From assembly GCF_014356525.2 (NCBI RefSeq), contig NC_052505.1:17776885-17840884 (forward strand): a stretch of 64,000 nucleotides of DNA, given 5' to 3'. A model generated the notes under the pieces. It was not told where the DNA came from, did no database searches, and saw only the letters and a list, made by a program, of their open reading frames with translations. A program made the position numbers and the translations under genes. This DNA comes from Nilaparvata lugens. Lineage: Eukaryota; Arthropoda; Insecta; Hemiptera; Delphacidae. This document shows, one piece after another, positions 21,370 through 31,667 of the stretch (position 1 is its first letter; every line of letters starts with the position of its first letter).

Positions 21370-22070
21370 CAGCTTTTCATTTCCGACGAAGATCATATTA
21401 TATCAATCACAATATGGTACTCGTATTATGACGTACCTTGTCTTGTAGATCACAACCTTGTCTGGTCTTGTCTTGTAAGATTGCTTTTACATTTTACAAA
21501 GAGGAAAGCCTGTACAGCACTCTGTTTTGAGAGAACCACTTCACGCTGTCAGCATATCTTACCAGAATAACATCAACACTTCCCATTCTTCCAGTACTGT
21601 CGGTTTGAAATGAATCTAGTCTACAACTTGTCCATTAGAGGCCAGAATGTTGAACGAAGCTCTATTTTAGACGTTTTCCGAGTGGAACCTTTGGCGAGGG
21701 GTGGTGATGGAGGGGAAATTGATGGGTAAAATAGGGGAGGTGACACACATATCGGAGCATAGCCTTGGGGATGCAATTTCACCCACTTACCGTCAGCGGT
21801 CAGCTCCCAAAGCAGTTTTAGGGGTGGTTAGTGCGAGTGAGACGTTAGTGGAAGGTTAATACCCTCTCTTTTCCCATCATCTGCCACCTGAGGGCTTGTT
21901 TCTGTGGTAAGATTCGCTACGAACTGGCAGTGTTGGTTGTATGGTTGGCAGCATTGATGTTATTCATGAACGATGCTGACAGATCGAAATGAATTTCACT
22001 GTAGTTTGGTCACACTGTTTTGTGGTGAAAGCGTGAAACTTACCTCTAAATTCTGTGTACTTTCCCCCAC
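21370..22070. other. No supported gene
   Basis: This is mixed-composition DNA with 'cttgtc(t)tgt' repeats at 21440-21475 and no recognisable element. The plus-strand frame starting at 21973 only becomes long because it runs into the serine-coding pyrimidine tract. Confidence 0.4.
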
Positions 22071-22075
22071 TGTTT

Positions 22076-22550
22076 CTTCCACTTTTTCTTCTTCTTCCTC
22101 TTCTATTTCCCCTTCCACTTCCTCTTCTACTTCATCTTCTTTTTCTTCTTTCTTCTCCTTCTGCTTCCTCTTCTATTTCCTTTTCTTCTTCTTCTTCTTC
22201 TTTTCTTCTTCTTCTTCTTCTTCTTCTTCTTCTTCTTCTTCTTCTTGTACTTCTTCTTCTGCTTCCTCTCCTACTTCCTCTTCTATTTCCTCTCCTACTT
22301 CCTCTTCTATTTCCTCTCCTACTTCCTCTTATATTTCTTTTTCTCTTTCCTCTTCTTCTTCTTCTTCTTTTTCTTCTCCTTCTCCTTCTTCTTCTTGTAC
22401 TTCCTCTTCTCATTCGTCTCCTACTTCCTCTTCTATTTCCTTTTCTCTTTCCTCTTCTTCCTCTTCTTCTTCTCCTTCTTCTTTTTCTTCTTCTTCCCCT
22501 TCTCCTTCTCCTTCTCCTTCTCCTTTCTCTATTATTCTCATTAGTTTTAG
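22076..22550 (+). repeat. Pyrimidine (CTT/CTC) tract, ~470 bp
   Basis: It is almost pure C/T on the plus strand, with local 24-bp repeats of 'ttcctctcctacttcctctt' near 22260-22330. Frames of 193, 169 and 99 residues (Ser, Leu or Phe strings), and the Arg-rich antisense frame, are low-complexity artefacts. Confidence 0.95.
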
Positions 22551-22739
22551 TTAGTCATCACTAGTATACTGTCGGAAATTGAAGTTGATTATGGATTCTC
22601 ACAAGTAAATCATTCTTCGTTTCGAAATTTTATTGTCACTTGAACTAATTTTAAATTTTTTTCAACTTTGACTGAAACTGCATTTAAGGAATGATATGTT
22701 AAATAGCAAACGCAACTTTAATAATCACCTTTCTGTACT

Positions 22740-24085
22740 TTCATGTACTTTTCCCTATAGTTTCTTCCTCTTCTTCTTCTTCTCATTATAATTCTTCTTT
22801 TTTTTCTTCTTCCCCCTTCTTCTTCTTGTCCTTCTTATTTTTCTGCTTATCCACCACTATTGATTTCTCCACCACCTATTCATTCTTCATCCTCATCAAT
22901 TCATTCAGGCTCTTGGTGTCCTTGTTTAGATTTCTTCTCTCTATTTTGCTCTTCTTCTCATATCCCTATCTCCCTCTTTCGCATCACTTCACTCTTCCAT
23001 CTTCAATGTTGACCCTTGCAGTAGATCTATCCCCTATGGTTGTTCTTTGGTACGCCAACATCAACTAACATTGTTTCAAATCTTTGTCAAACTTTGCAAG
23101 ACAAGCTCTCCTTTGTTCACCTCTTCTTACAACTCCACTCCTTCCATATCCTCTGCCCCATATTCTTCCTTGGTCCTCAAGTCGTTACTTCCCTTCCCAT
23201 CAATCTTGTCTCTCTCTGCTTCATCAACTACACCATAATTAACTTCTTCTCCATCTCACTCCTCTTTTTGTAATCTAGTTTCATCTCCTCTAATCCTCTC
23301 TAACATACTCGAATCAGGCATCATTCCCTTCTACTTACTGAAGAATAGTCTTGTAGGGAGCCTCTTAACATAACATACAAATTTTATTGTGTATCAGGTA
23401 TGTAATTTTTGTAATTATTTTGGGAGATAGGAGTTTTTGATTTCATTTCATTTCTACTCTAAACATTCTCATCCTTCTCACTGTCCTTGTTTCTCTCCCG
23501 TTACTCTTTCCATGCGTTCACTACCTCCTTCTCTTCTTTATTCATCATCCTCCCTCACTTCCCCTCCTATTCTTCTTCTAAAATATTACTACTTCTCTTT
23601 CTGTCCATTCTCTTCCTTCCCATTCATAGGAATGAACTTCCTTCACTACTCCTCCTTCCTCTTATCATCTTATTTCTCTATCTGCCCCCTCTCTATCTTT
23701 CCATTCATGGGAATATGTTTTCCTTCTTCTTCGTCTTCTCGTTCTTTTCAATCATCTCGTTCCTCTTTTCCTTTTCCTTCTGCTTCTTCTTCTTCTTCTC
23801 ATCCAAACTACAAGAGTGTCGGATGGGTTTCACAACATTTCCCCTTCAACTATCAGTATTGCATCAATTGTAAGCATCGATTTTATTACTGCAAGGAAGC
23901 TGACAGTTTGTAGTGAACCTCACTATACCTGTTTACAATCAACACTCTATTTACAGCTCTTTGATGCCTGTCGGGCGAGTCCTCTGCGCCATAAATTTAT
24001 GGAGAAATACCCTACCTCATTTCAGATGAATTTCATGATTTGTTTCTTTCTATTCATTTATTTCAGCCACATAATCACAACATAA
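22740..24085 (+). other. Pyrimidine-rich DNA without a gene
   Basis: CT-rich sequence continues with short unique breaks. Open frames at 22826, 23040, 23437, 23487 and 23816 lack recognisable domains and owe their length to the rarity of A and G on this strand. One internal pair, 'ctttccattcataggaatg' near 23614 and 'ctttccattcatgggaata' near 23696, indicates a local ~80-bp duplication. Confidence 0.55.
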
Positions 24086-24185
24086 AATGCATGATAGAGA
24101 GAGAGAATCAACAGTATGAAATCACAACTGCTTATCTTCCTGATTTTGATAATAAAATAGTCTGAATTAGGTTATTCAATAACGT

Positions 24186-24460
24186 CATAGAGAAACAATA
24201 GCTTAGGTAGATATCCCATGGTATAGGGCGTTTATGACGCAACTTTTACTGTTATCTCAATTCGATTACTATCGATTATTGAAGATTTTAAATGTTTTTG
24301 CCGGTTAAGTGTGTTTGAACGGCACAATATGAGAGACTACCAGCGTCACACACCTTTTTGGGAAAGAAATACGTGGACTATCAGCTTGAGATAACAGTAA
24401 AATTTGCGACACAAACGCCCAATTCCATGGTATATCTTCTCATGCTATTGTTACTCTATG
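24186..24460 (+). mobile_element. 275-bp MITE with 7-bp target duplication, copy 1
   Basis: Termini are 'catagagaaacaatagc' and its near-complement '...gctattgttactctatg', giving ~80-bp inverted repeats that include 'tatcccatggtata' and 'acttttactgttatctca'. The target duplication 'ataacgt' lies at 24179-24185 and 24461-24467. The interior is non-coding. Three more copies are at 46996, 53401 and 56454. Confidence 0.92.
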
Positions 24461-24780
24461 ATAACGTGAAGATGTCAAGGTTTCAAAGATGTGATCATGA
24501 AAGAACAAGGAAGATGAAGATGAAGTGAAAAGCAGAGGAGGGAATGGTGAAGAGGCATGAAATTAGGTTAGATTGAAATTGGAAGTTCAAGAAATTTGAA
24601 CTTCTTGAAATTTTTGATTTCAAATCGCTGTCGTTTGGTTTTGAAAAGAGATTTGCAATTAATTTTTTTTTCTGTTGAGACAACGATTTTCTATAATCAG
24701 ATTCATCGATGGTGGTCAGTGGAGGAATAGGCGAGGAAGGATTGGATCGGATTGAAGAGAAAATGAGATGGAGAGATTAG

Positions 24781-24985
24781 ATTAGATTTCTTTATGTATG
24801 TTACAATATTCACTGGCTTATACACTAATTTACATTAAATGACGGTAATTTTGATTATTACTCAACGAATTTCACAAAGTATGAACAATTAAATTAATGA
24901 GAATAAAGATTGAATGCAATTAGAATAACGATGATATAATAATGTGATGTAACTTCATAAATCGGCGGTGTTTCAACAAATAATT
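24781..24985 (+). mobile_element. Insertion in duplication arm (retroelement tail-like)
   Basis: The segment is absent from the matching position in the 44-kb arm. It contains 'ggcttatacactaatttaca' and 'ttaaatgacggtaat', shared with 3410-3450, so it is an interspersed repeat inserted after the duplication, or lost from the other arm. Confidence 0.5.
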
Positions 24986-25472
24986 GTCGATTCTCTAAGA
25001 AGGATATTAAATTTCCTCCCCATAACCACACGACATTCAGAGAAAGAGAATGTAAAGTTGGAAAAAGAGGAAAGAGTTCAAAAGAGGTCGGTGAAGAGAA
25101 GGAAAGAGGAAGAGAAGAGAGTTTAAAAAAGATGATATCAGGAGAACAATGAGGGGAAGAGAATGAAAGGAGAAGGAAGATAAGGGAGAGTTGAGAGGAT
25201 GAATGAAGTGAGAAATGAGGGAAAAAGATTTAGAAAAAAAGGAAGGATTTGGAATAGGAACAGAAGAAGAGGAAGTGAGTAAAAGATAATTGTTTCTTGT
25301 TCCGTTGAGAAGGTTGGAGGAAGAAGCTGTGGAAACGAACCGTGAAATTCAGAAAATTAGGAAAAATTATGGAGAAAAAGGAAATTATGAATGATACACT
25401 CAACATAAGAGTTCCAGGGAAAGTAGAATGGTAGAGAGTTTGATGAGGAAAGTAGAATAGATTGTATCAATT

Positions 25473-25875
25473 TATAGGTTTCATCCAATTTCTAATAATT
25501 ATTGCGAACTCTTCAATTGAATCACTATGAAATTCTGTTCTTATCTCATTTTCTAAATGGATTTCTTTTTATTTTGATTTCTTCAATTTGAAATATAAGT
25601 GATTTAAAATTGAAGGAATTTAAAAAAAAAGAAATCCATTTCGAAAATGAGATTTATCTCATTCAAATTACTTATATTTAAAATTGAAGAGATTAAAAGA
25701 AAAAGAAATCCATTCAGAAAATGAGATGAAAACAAAATTCCACAGTGAATCAATTGAAGAGTTCGCAATAATTATTAGAAATTGGATAAAACCTTTGATT
25801 GACAAAGAGATACATGTTAGTAGATACATGTTAGAGATACATGTAATACAATATATATGCAAGTAGATTGTATCA
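25473..25875. mobile_element. Foldback element with flanking 13-bp repeat
   Basis: The arms are inverted over ~130 bp: 'atccaatttctaataattat' at 25498 against 'ataattattagaaattggat' at 25769. The element is flanked by 'tagattgtatcaa' at 25458-25470 and 25864-25876, and is missing from the 44-kb arm, so it inserted after the duplication. The 60- and 64-residue open frames are shadows of the palindrome. Confidence 0.7.
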
Positions 25876-25999
25876 ACCTAGAGGAGAATGAATTTGAAAA
25901 ATATGAAGATAAAATATAGGAATACGACTAGGAACAAGGAGAGGGTACAATAAAAAACTATATCCGAAAATAACTCCTTTCACAAAGCAGAAGGAAAGA

Positions 26000-26630
26000 A
26001 ACTAAGAGAAGAATAAGACAAGTAGAACCGGGGGAGTGAGAGAAAAAAGGATGAAAATAGGACATAATTGGAAAGAGAATGATTTGAAGAAGAATAGAAG
26101 AAAGACAGTAATGGGAAAACAAAAAACAGATTAGACTGGTAACCAAAGTGAATATCGAATTGAACAAGAATAATAATTAGTGCATGATCTACAGGTATAG
26201 GATCAATTGACAAGAGCATGATGGAGGAATAAGTTGGAAGATAATGAGAAGCGGGGAAAAAATATTGAACGAGACTGAGATTAAAGAGAAAGATGACTTG
26301 GAAGAATATGAGATGGAGAGAGATGACGAGGAAGAGAACAACGCATCTCTTAAACTAAAATTGTCCAACTGTCTCAGAAAGGGCAAGTCAAGCGACGCTT
26401 ATTGGGAAAGTTGTGACCCTCCCTACTCTCCTTGACCCTTTCTCCTTCCCTCCCACGCTTTTCAATGAGGGGAAGAATGAGGTGGAGAAGGAGAAGAAGA
26501 TACTTCCATCTCCAATTGTTATCTGTCCTCATTTTACGCTCGCTCTCCCGTCTAACAATGACTGAAACTCTTAATCAGTGCTACACTACTTTCCTACCAA
26601 AAATCACAAAAGACAAATTTCATTGCTGTG
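26000..26630. other. No supported gene
   Basis: It is purine-rich to ~26350, then CT-rich. Open frames of 63-107 residues show only Glu/Asp/Arg or Ser/Leu bias. Confidence 0.4.
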
Positions 26631-26639
26631 CCTGTTTTT

Positions 26640-27430
26640 TGTCGCTCTCTCTCACTGCCTGTCACTCTTTCTCTGACCCTCTCTGTCACTCAATCTGTCT
26701 CCCCATCATCACTCTCTTTTTATTACACTTTCTTCTACTCTTTCTCTTTCTCTAACTTTGCTCTCTTAGGCAAATTTCATAATGTTGTGCGTGCTCCTTG
26801 ACACTCTCTCTCTCTCTGTATATTACTGAACGTTGATTACCCTGATCTACTTTCAGCCTACTTCATTTTATTAATCAATAATTTGATTTTATCTACCTAT
26901 ATAATTATTTCACATTATCAAAACTTTCACAATATTTCCATTAATGAATAAATCCTTAGTTTAATTAATTAAATTAACGTTTTGGTGGAGAGTAAGTGGG
27001 GAGGATATTTTTAATATTGTTTCAGAAGAATGGACATTGATATGACCAAAGCTCCAATTTATGTAGATGCATAACAATATAATTATCTATAGTAATTATA
27101 TTACAAATTGTTTTTCTCATATCATATACAGTTCAATAATTATTTTCTTAGTCTACATTATGTAAATTCATCTATAATTTTTCTGTATTGTAAGCTATTG
27201 TATATAAGTGTATAAGCCAGTATATATTGTAATCTACATAAATAAAGTACTCAATCAATCTCTCTCTGAGTCTCTCTCTCTCTCTTTCACTTTCTCTCCA
27301 TCTCTCTTTCTTTCATCACTCTTTTTTGTTACTGTTACTGTCCACTCTCTCACTCTTTCTCTAAATTTTCTCACCTAGGCGAATTTCATAATATTGTGCC
27401 TGCTCCTTGACATAATCTCTCTCTCTTTCT
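26640..27430 (+). repeat. ~180-bp direct duplication flanking a LINE tail
   Basis: CT-rich DNA containing 'aggc-aatttcataat-ttgtgc' and 'tgctccttgaca' occurs at 26690-26820 and again at 27290-27425, on either side of the retroelement tail at 26890-27258. It resembles the arrangements at 2474-3105 and 36828-37562. Confidence 0.7.
26890..27258 (+). mobile_element. Non-LTR retroelement 3' tail ending in (AATC)n
   Basis: It is colinear with 5045-5407, including 'aattaaattaacgttttgg', 'gaatggacattgatatg' and 'gtaatctacataaataaagt'. A 50-bp fragment of the same 3' end recurs at 27559-27611. Confidence 0.75.
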
Positions 27431-27558
27431 CTTCTTCTATCTCCTTCATTCTCTCTCTCTCACACACACACTTTCTCTAAAATGTCTTTTTCTTTCTTCA
27501 CTCTTTATTCATTACTTATTCTATCCTACTCTCTGCTTCTCTCTCTCTCTCTCTCTAG

Positions 27559-27660
27559 ACCAGTATATATTGTAATCTACATAAATAAAGTACTCAATCA
27601 ATCAATCAATCTCTAATGTAACTCTCTCCAATATTGTAACATACATAAATAAAGGAATAA
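27559..27660 (+). mobile_element. Short (AATC)n retroelement tail plus second tail
   Basis: 'accagtatatattgtaatct' plus 'acataaataaagt' and (AATC)n form a ~50-bp fragment of the family above. A diverged echo ('aatattgtaacatacataaa') follows at once, suggesting two successive insertions or slippage. Confidence 0.6.
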
Positions 27661-27704
27661 ATAAACAAATGAATTAAGAATAAATAAAAATACATAAATA
27701 ATAG

Positions 27705-27985
27705 GTGGCTCGTTGGAGTAAGTGATAACGCGCTGGTCTAACAATCAAGAGAACCCGAGTTTGGATCCCGAACGGGACAAAAAGTTTTTGAGCACAATCA
27801 CATAAATACTGTCACCCCGTCTTTCGGAGGGGACGATTAACCGTCGGTCCCTACTACCTGAAAAGTAGTCGTCATCTCTCATAATCATCCCTCTCACTCA
27901 TTATCCACGCACAAGCCTAAGAGCTTAAGTGGGCATCACCCTCAGTATAAATGAAGAGCTCTAATCTAACTCCAATCTAATCTCT
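27705..27985 (+). mobile_element. tRNA-headed SINE
   Basis: The head has an A box in 'gtaagtgataacgcgctgg', an anticodon-like 'ggtctaacaatcaagagaac', and a B box in 'cgagtttggatcccg'. The middle domain 'cccgtctttcggaggggac' and 'accgtcggtccc' is shared by many arthropod SINEs that I recall. From ~27867 the tail ('catctctcataatcatcc' to 'gggcatcaccct') matches the tail of the 5S-headed SINE at 8025-8107. The mutated B box (TTTGGAT for TTCGAAT) makes current transcription doubtful. Confidence 0.8.
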
Positions 27986-27999
27986 TTCTTCAGCTTCAC

Positions 28000-28640
28000 C
28001 CTCCTTGGATTTAAATGAAGGTAGCAATTCAATACAATCCTTTTACTCTCTCGCACTCATTCGTTCTCTATATCTCACTATCACACAATTTACCTATTCT
28101 TCGCTCTTTTGTATATCACAATGAATCTTGATAGGCTACTCAGAGTTCTCTCTCTTTCTCCGACCCTCTCTTTACTTAACTTCGCCCTCTTTGAATTTGA
28201 ATGGAGGCAGCAACTCCATTCAATCCAATTCTCTTTCTCTCTTACTTATTCTTTTCCATACCTTGCTATCTATCACACAATCCCCCACCGGCTCTTATCT
28301 CTATTGTATCTCACAATGAATCCTGGTAGGCTTCTTGGAATTCATTTTGAAGTTAATCGGTCAACTTAAATTGACAGTAAAACGAACGCTTTGATTCGTC
28401 CAAGTAACTTTAGTGAAGTCCACTTCCAACTGACAACATTACTTCAAGAGGTAGCACCAACGATTCCATTCTACCGATGCTGACAGAAATAAATTTCACT
28501 ATAGCTCTTGTGAAAAGTGGATAATTGGATGCTCGATTGTGGAGTACAATGAGACAGGAGATAATAGAGGACTCACCTTTTGATGGAAGACAGTGAGTTC
28601 TTTGGATTGCTGGCAAGGAAGATTTTGGGGAGATTTGTCT
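28000..28640. other. CT-rich and unique DNA, no supported gene
   Basis: A local duplication is visible: 'tatatcacaatgaatcttga' near 28110 and 'tgtatctcacaatgaatcct' near 28304, each preceded by CT-rich sequence. Short open frames (63-89 residues) are not recognisable. Confidence 0.4.
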
Positions 28641-29355
28641 TAGGTGGGCCGTCCACTAGAACCGTTTTCTTCCGAACTAGCATCAGCCGAAAACCACCGA
28701 ACGATCCCCCAACAAAGAGAGGAATAGATGCTCGTTCATTGCATCAGGTTCAAACGGCCGTTCACTGCCGTCTCAATTTTTCGATCCGAATTGAATGGGA
28801 TTTTCCGGCCGAACTAACCAGTCGAGCTGTGACAGCAAAGTGTTCCTAACCTAAAATAGTTTCACAGTCATGTTTGTTGAAGTTGTTCTGTTTTATAAAG
28901 TTGTAACTATAGACAATGAAAAGTTGAAAGTCTGGTTCAAGAGCATGCTCCATTGCGGGATATGCGAGACAAAAGATATCATCGTTGTGATGTTCAAAAG
29001 AATCTGTGAACAAAGATTGCTTGTTAATGAATAACTGTTTTAGTGGATAATTTTTGAAGATGAGATTATTGTAATGAATAATCAATTGAGTGGATATTTG
29101 TTGAAGGTAGGATTATTGTAATGAATAACTAATTTAGTGGATATTTGTTTATTTAATTTTAAAAATCTCAATAAAGTCATTGTTTATGAAAAATTTTGGT
29201 GGCTATGAATTTACTACTATAATTCAATAATTGGCAACTTAATTGACGTAAACGGTTTAATGGACGACCATATTCGGCCGAATTAACGGCCGGCAGATTC
29301 GTCTGCTATATAACGGCCGAATCGGTTGAATACGGTTCCAGTGGACGTTAATGAA
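28640..29355. mobile_element. Non-autonomous TIR DNA element (~0.7 kb)
   Basis: The ends are inverted: 'ccgtccactagaaccg' at ~28648 and 'cggttccagtggacg' at ~29332. Both ends are rich in GGCCG/CGGCC motifs ('cggccgaattaacggccg'). The right interior (29080-29280) matches the inverted fragment at 3105-3310. A target duplication could not be fixed, so the superfamily is open. The open frame spanning the left end is not a gene. Confidence 0.6.
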
Positions 29356-29359
29356 AGCT

Positions 29360-29910
29360 ATGATTTTTGTCATGGAGGATTTTTATCAAGATGACCACTT
29401 GCTCCCTGGATTCGATATTGTGTGCTTGTCATTGGTATAGACAAATCCCTCTTAGAATTGAAACCAATTTCTGAATATTTAGAATCAAAATATCTAGAAA
29501 TACGGATTTGTCATCACCGGTCAATACATAGTTACATACATCACAGCGATAGCGGTTTTAACAGAGAATAAAAAAATAGATGAAGATCAAATTCAATTAT
29601 TTTTTCAAGTAGAAGCATACAGCATTTCATGGTTATCTTGTGTTCTGTTACAATCAATGAAATAAATTGAAATAGAAGATGATTAAATTGTGAACGCACT
29701 ATTCAACATGAATAGAAAGGCTTCAATTTTCCAAGTTTTATACTATTACGTGACGTGTGACTCAGTCACCAATGTACAGAATGTCTGATAAGTCACTCCC
29801 TATCTTTATACAGCTATAACTTCTTCATTTATGAACCAATTTGATTAGAACTGCATTTGTTAGATAAACTTGAAGCTGTGTTTAACACCAATTTCTATTT
29901 GTTTCAGATA
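29360..29910. other. No supported gene
   Basis: This is AT-rich, apparently unique DNA. A pyrimidine run ending 'tttgtttcag' at 29897-29906 would be a good splice acceptor for the frame that follows, but that frame is transposon-derived. Confidence 0.4.
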
Positions 29911-29914
29911 AGGA

Positions 29915-30043
29915 ATGCCCCCTCTCTTGACTGTGGAGGAACGAACCAAAATGCCTCGTTATGAGGTATGGGGATCTGTGGTGCGAGTACAAAGGTGGTG
30001 GAGGGCTGAACGAGGGATCTCTATGCTGCTACGCAAGCACTCT
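29915..30043 (+). pseudogene. HTH (DUF4817-like) transposase N-terminal remnant
   Basis: The frame 'LTVEERTKMPRYEVWGSVVR' then 'VQRWWRAERGISMLLRKHSI' resembles the helix-turn-helix region of DUF4817/mariner-type proteins, where 'ERxxIVxxY...GSxxxVQRxxRxxxG...R.TI' is typical. It is cut exactly at residue ~43 by the hairpin element at 30045. Sequence after the hairpin ('ccactagaccatggatcac') carries an in-frame stop, so the host frame was already broken or has decayed since. The rest of the 99-residue open frame is hairpin sequence. Confidence 0.5.
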
Positions 30044-30044
30044 A

Positions 30045-30244
30045 TCATAGCCACCTCTAATACAAGGCCCCGGCCTACGATATTGCAACGTCGCAGTGTA
30101 GGCCTAGAATCTAATACACGATTGGTGAAAAAGGTCAGCTGGTATTTTTTAAAATCTTTTTCACCAATCATGTATTGGATTCTAGGCCTACACTGCGACG
30201 TTGCAATATCGTAGGCCGGGGCCTTGTATTAGAAGTGGCTATGA
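30045..30244. mobile_element. 200-bp near-perfect hairpin element with 5-bp TSD
   Basis: The arms 30045-30133 and 30156-30244 are inverted over 89 bp with only a few mismatches (near 30054 and 30118), separated by a 22-base loop. The ends are TCATAGCC and GGCTATGA. The 5-bp target duplication 'ctcta' is at 30040-30044 and 30245-30249. High arm identity implies a young insertion or strong gene conversion. A transcript would fold into a long dsRNA. It has no coding. Confidence 0.88.
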
Positions 30245-30309
30245 CTCTATCCACTAGACCATGGATCACTTGATTTTGTTAATGAATTATATTTACACAT
30301 AGTGGAAGA

Positions 30310-30425
30310 ACAATCTGGCAGCGTTAAAAGACTAGAAAAGGCTAGCGCTATCTGCTTTGTCGAATGATAGACAAGGAAAGCAACATCAATCAAATAATGC
30401 CATTATAACGTGAACAGCACTGTAG
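30310..30425 (+). mobile_element. TA-flanked MITE, right half
   Basis: 'gctagcgctatctgctttgt', 'gaatgatagacaaggaaagc' and a diverged terminus 'ccattataacgtgaacagca' match the right part of the family at 1411-1625. Confidence 0.6.
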
Positions 30426-30429
30426 GTAA

Positions 30430-30905
30430 AAATACGTTTCCCACTTTGCAAGCAAGATGAAAATAAACCAGCGACCTTGCATGGTGTGAAAAGGGTCTCA
30501 AAGAGTGACTCCATTTGAGGGACTTTCTGGAAAGTGACTCCATTCCAGATAGCGGCCATTTTGTGTTGGCAACATTATACTCGGTCAAATCCGCTTATTA
30601 TCCGTTCGAAAAAATCCCCTGAACCCTTGCTTTGTGTCCTTCTTTCCATTCGTCTTCACACCGTCCTTCGTCCTTCGTCCTTTGTGATTCGTCTCAGAAC
30701 TTGTCCTTCACACAGCATCACAAAAACTGATCCTTCTTCCAAATATATCTATTTTTTCACTCTATTCAGAATTCGATCTCATTTGGGATAGGTAGTCTAT
30801 TTCTGGTTGCAAGTTCAAATATTCTACATCAAATATCGTGATTGAGATATTATATGCGAGGTACTGACACAAACAGAACGGTACATTGAAGTGTATGTAT
30901 ATGGT
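30430..30905. other. Unassigned DNA
   Basis: 'ctccatttgagggactttct' and 'gactccattccagatagcgg' form a short imperfect repeat near 30510 and 30537. The 85-residue plus-strand frame (30534-30791) is not recognisable. Confidence 0.35.
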
Positions 30906-30909
30906 TTAA

Positions 30910-31140
30910 TCTATATAATATAGCCGTCAGGCACGCTTTGCTCGCCGTATCCGTCTAGCCAGGGGGCTCCGCCCCCTGGACCCCCGACTGGATCATCCAA
31001 GAGTGAGATCAGCAGGCTCGTTATGATCGCCTGCATTTTCATTTGAGCATTTTTATCATATGTTAGGACGATCCAGTCGGGGGTCCAGACTAAACGTCTG
31101 GCTAAACGGATATCGCGAGCGAAGCAAGCCTGACGGCTAG
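30910..31140 (+). mobile_element. 231-bp palindromic non-autonomous Helitron
   Basis: It begins TC in 'tctatataatatagccgtc' after an A, and ends 'caagcctgacggctag' before a T. This is the canonical TC...CTAG structure at an A|T target. Almost the whole element folds back: 'tagccgtcaggc' pairs with 'gcctgacggcta', and 'ggacccccgactggatc' pairs with 'gatccagtcgggggtcc'. The left arm alone carries a mini-hairpin, 'agggggctccgccccct'. It is GC-rich against its surroundings. The 102-residue minus-strand open frame across it is a by-product. Confidence 0.88.
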
Positions 31141-31144
31141 TAAT

Positions 31145-31655
31145 ATAATATTCCCAGGAATAGCTCTGATTGAAGTAGCAGTGCCCAATCAGTTTTTCCG
31201 CGATAAATGCATTCCACAACTTGGTGCTGTGCCGAGCACTCCTTTTAATTCAGGCCTTTTCCCAAGTTATAATAGTAAATTTAATACGCTATAGACTAGA
31301 GCCATTATTGTAAGTGAGTTAGCGAAATAAATTATTTTCTCTCTCTATTATGAACGACCATGACTTCGAGTTTCCCATGATAGATATTTAAAAATTGTGG
31401 CTCCGAGTCGTTGAGGAATGTAGATTATGGAATTATCTCTAAAACTTAGCCTTCTTGTCGCGACATAAAGTGTGATAAGTTGGAAAACAGCAAGCATTGA
31501 AATTATAACAAACTACCGATTTTCCAGTTACTATTTGGTCCAAAGGCTCTAGAAGGCACGCGACGATTGGTCAAATTGATTCTCTTCGCCCAATAGGAGA
31601 CCTGTTTCTAAATACAGTAGTGGGGGGATTCCCCAGTCGAGAGACCAGATTACGT
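31145..31655. other. Unique DNA, no supported gene
   Basis: I see no repeat landmarks. 'gcgaaataaattattttctc' near 31322 contains an AATAAA, but no coding exon is evident upstream. This is the sequence that the hAT element below inserted into. Confidence 0.4.
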
Positions 31656-31667
31656 TTCGGACGACAC

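Larger units (their letters stand above)
24550..25996 (-). repeat. Inverted segmental duplication, left arm
   Basis: It is the reverse complement of 43797-44766, except for two insertions present only here (about 24781-24985 and 25455-25875). Shared landmarks include 'gattcatcgatggtggtcag' (24700), 'gatgatatcaggagaacaat', 'gaaacgaaccgtgaaatt' and 'ggaatacgacta' (25920). The content is purine-rich on this strand. I see no gene. Confidence 0.85.

Noticed and set aside
22076..22554. A 193-residue serine-rich protein and a 93-residue arginine-rich antisense protein
   Set aside because: Both are translations of a pyrimidine tract with three-base periodicity only from CTT/TCC repeats.
30241..30272. 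tRNA A-box-like 'tggtctagtggatagagt' (minus strand) beside the hairpin
   Set aside because: No B box lies at the right distance. The flank belongs to the HTH remnant, and the hairpin is bounded by a 5-bp duplication, so this is chance.
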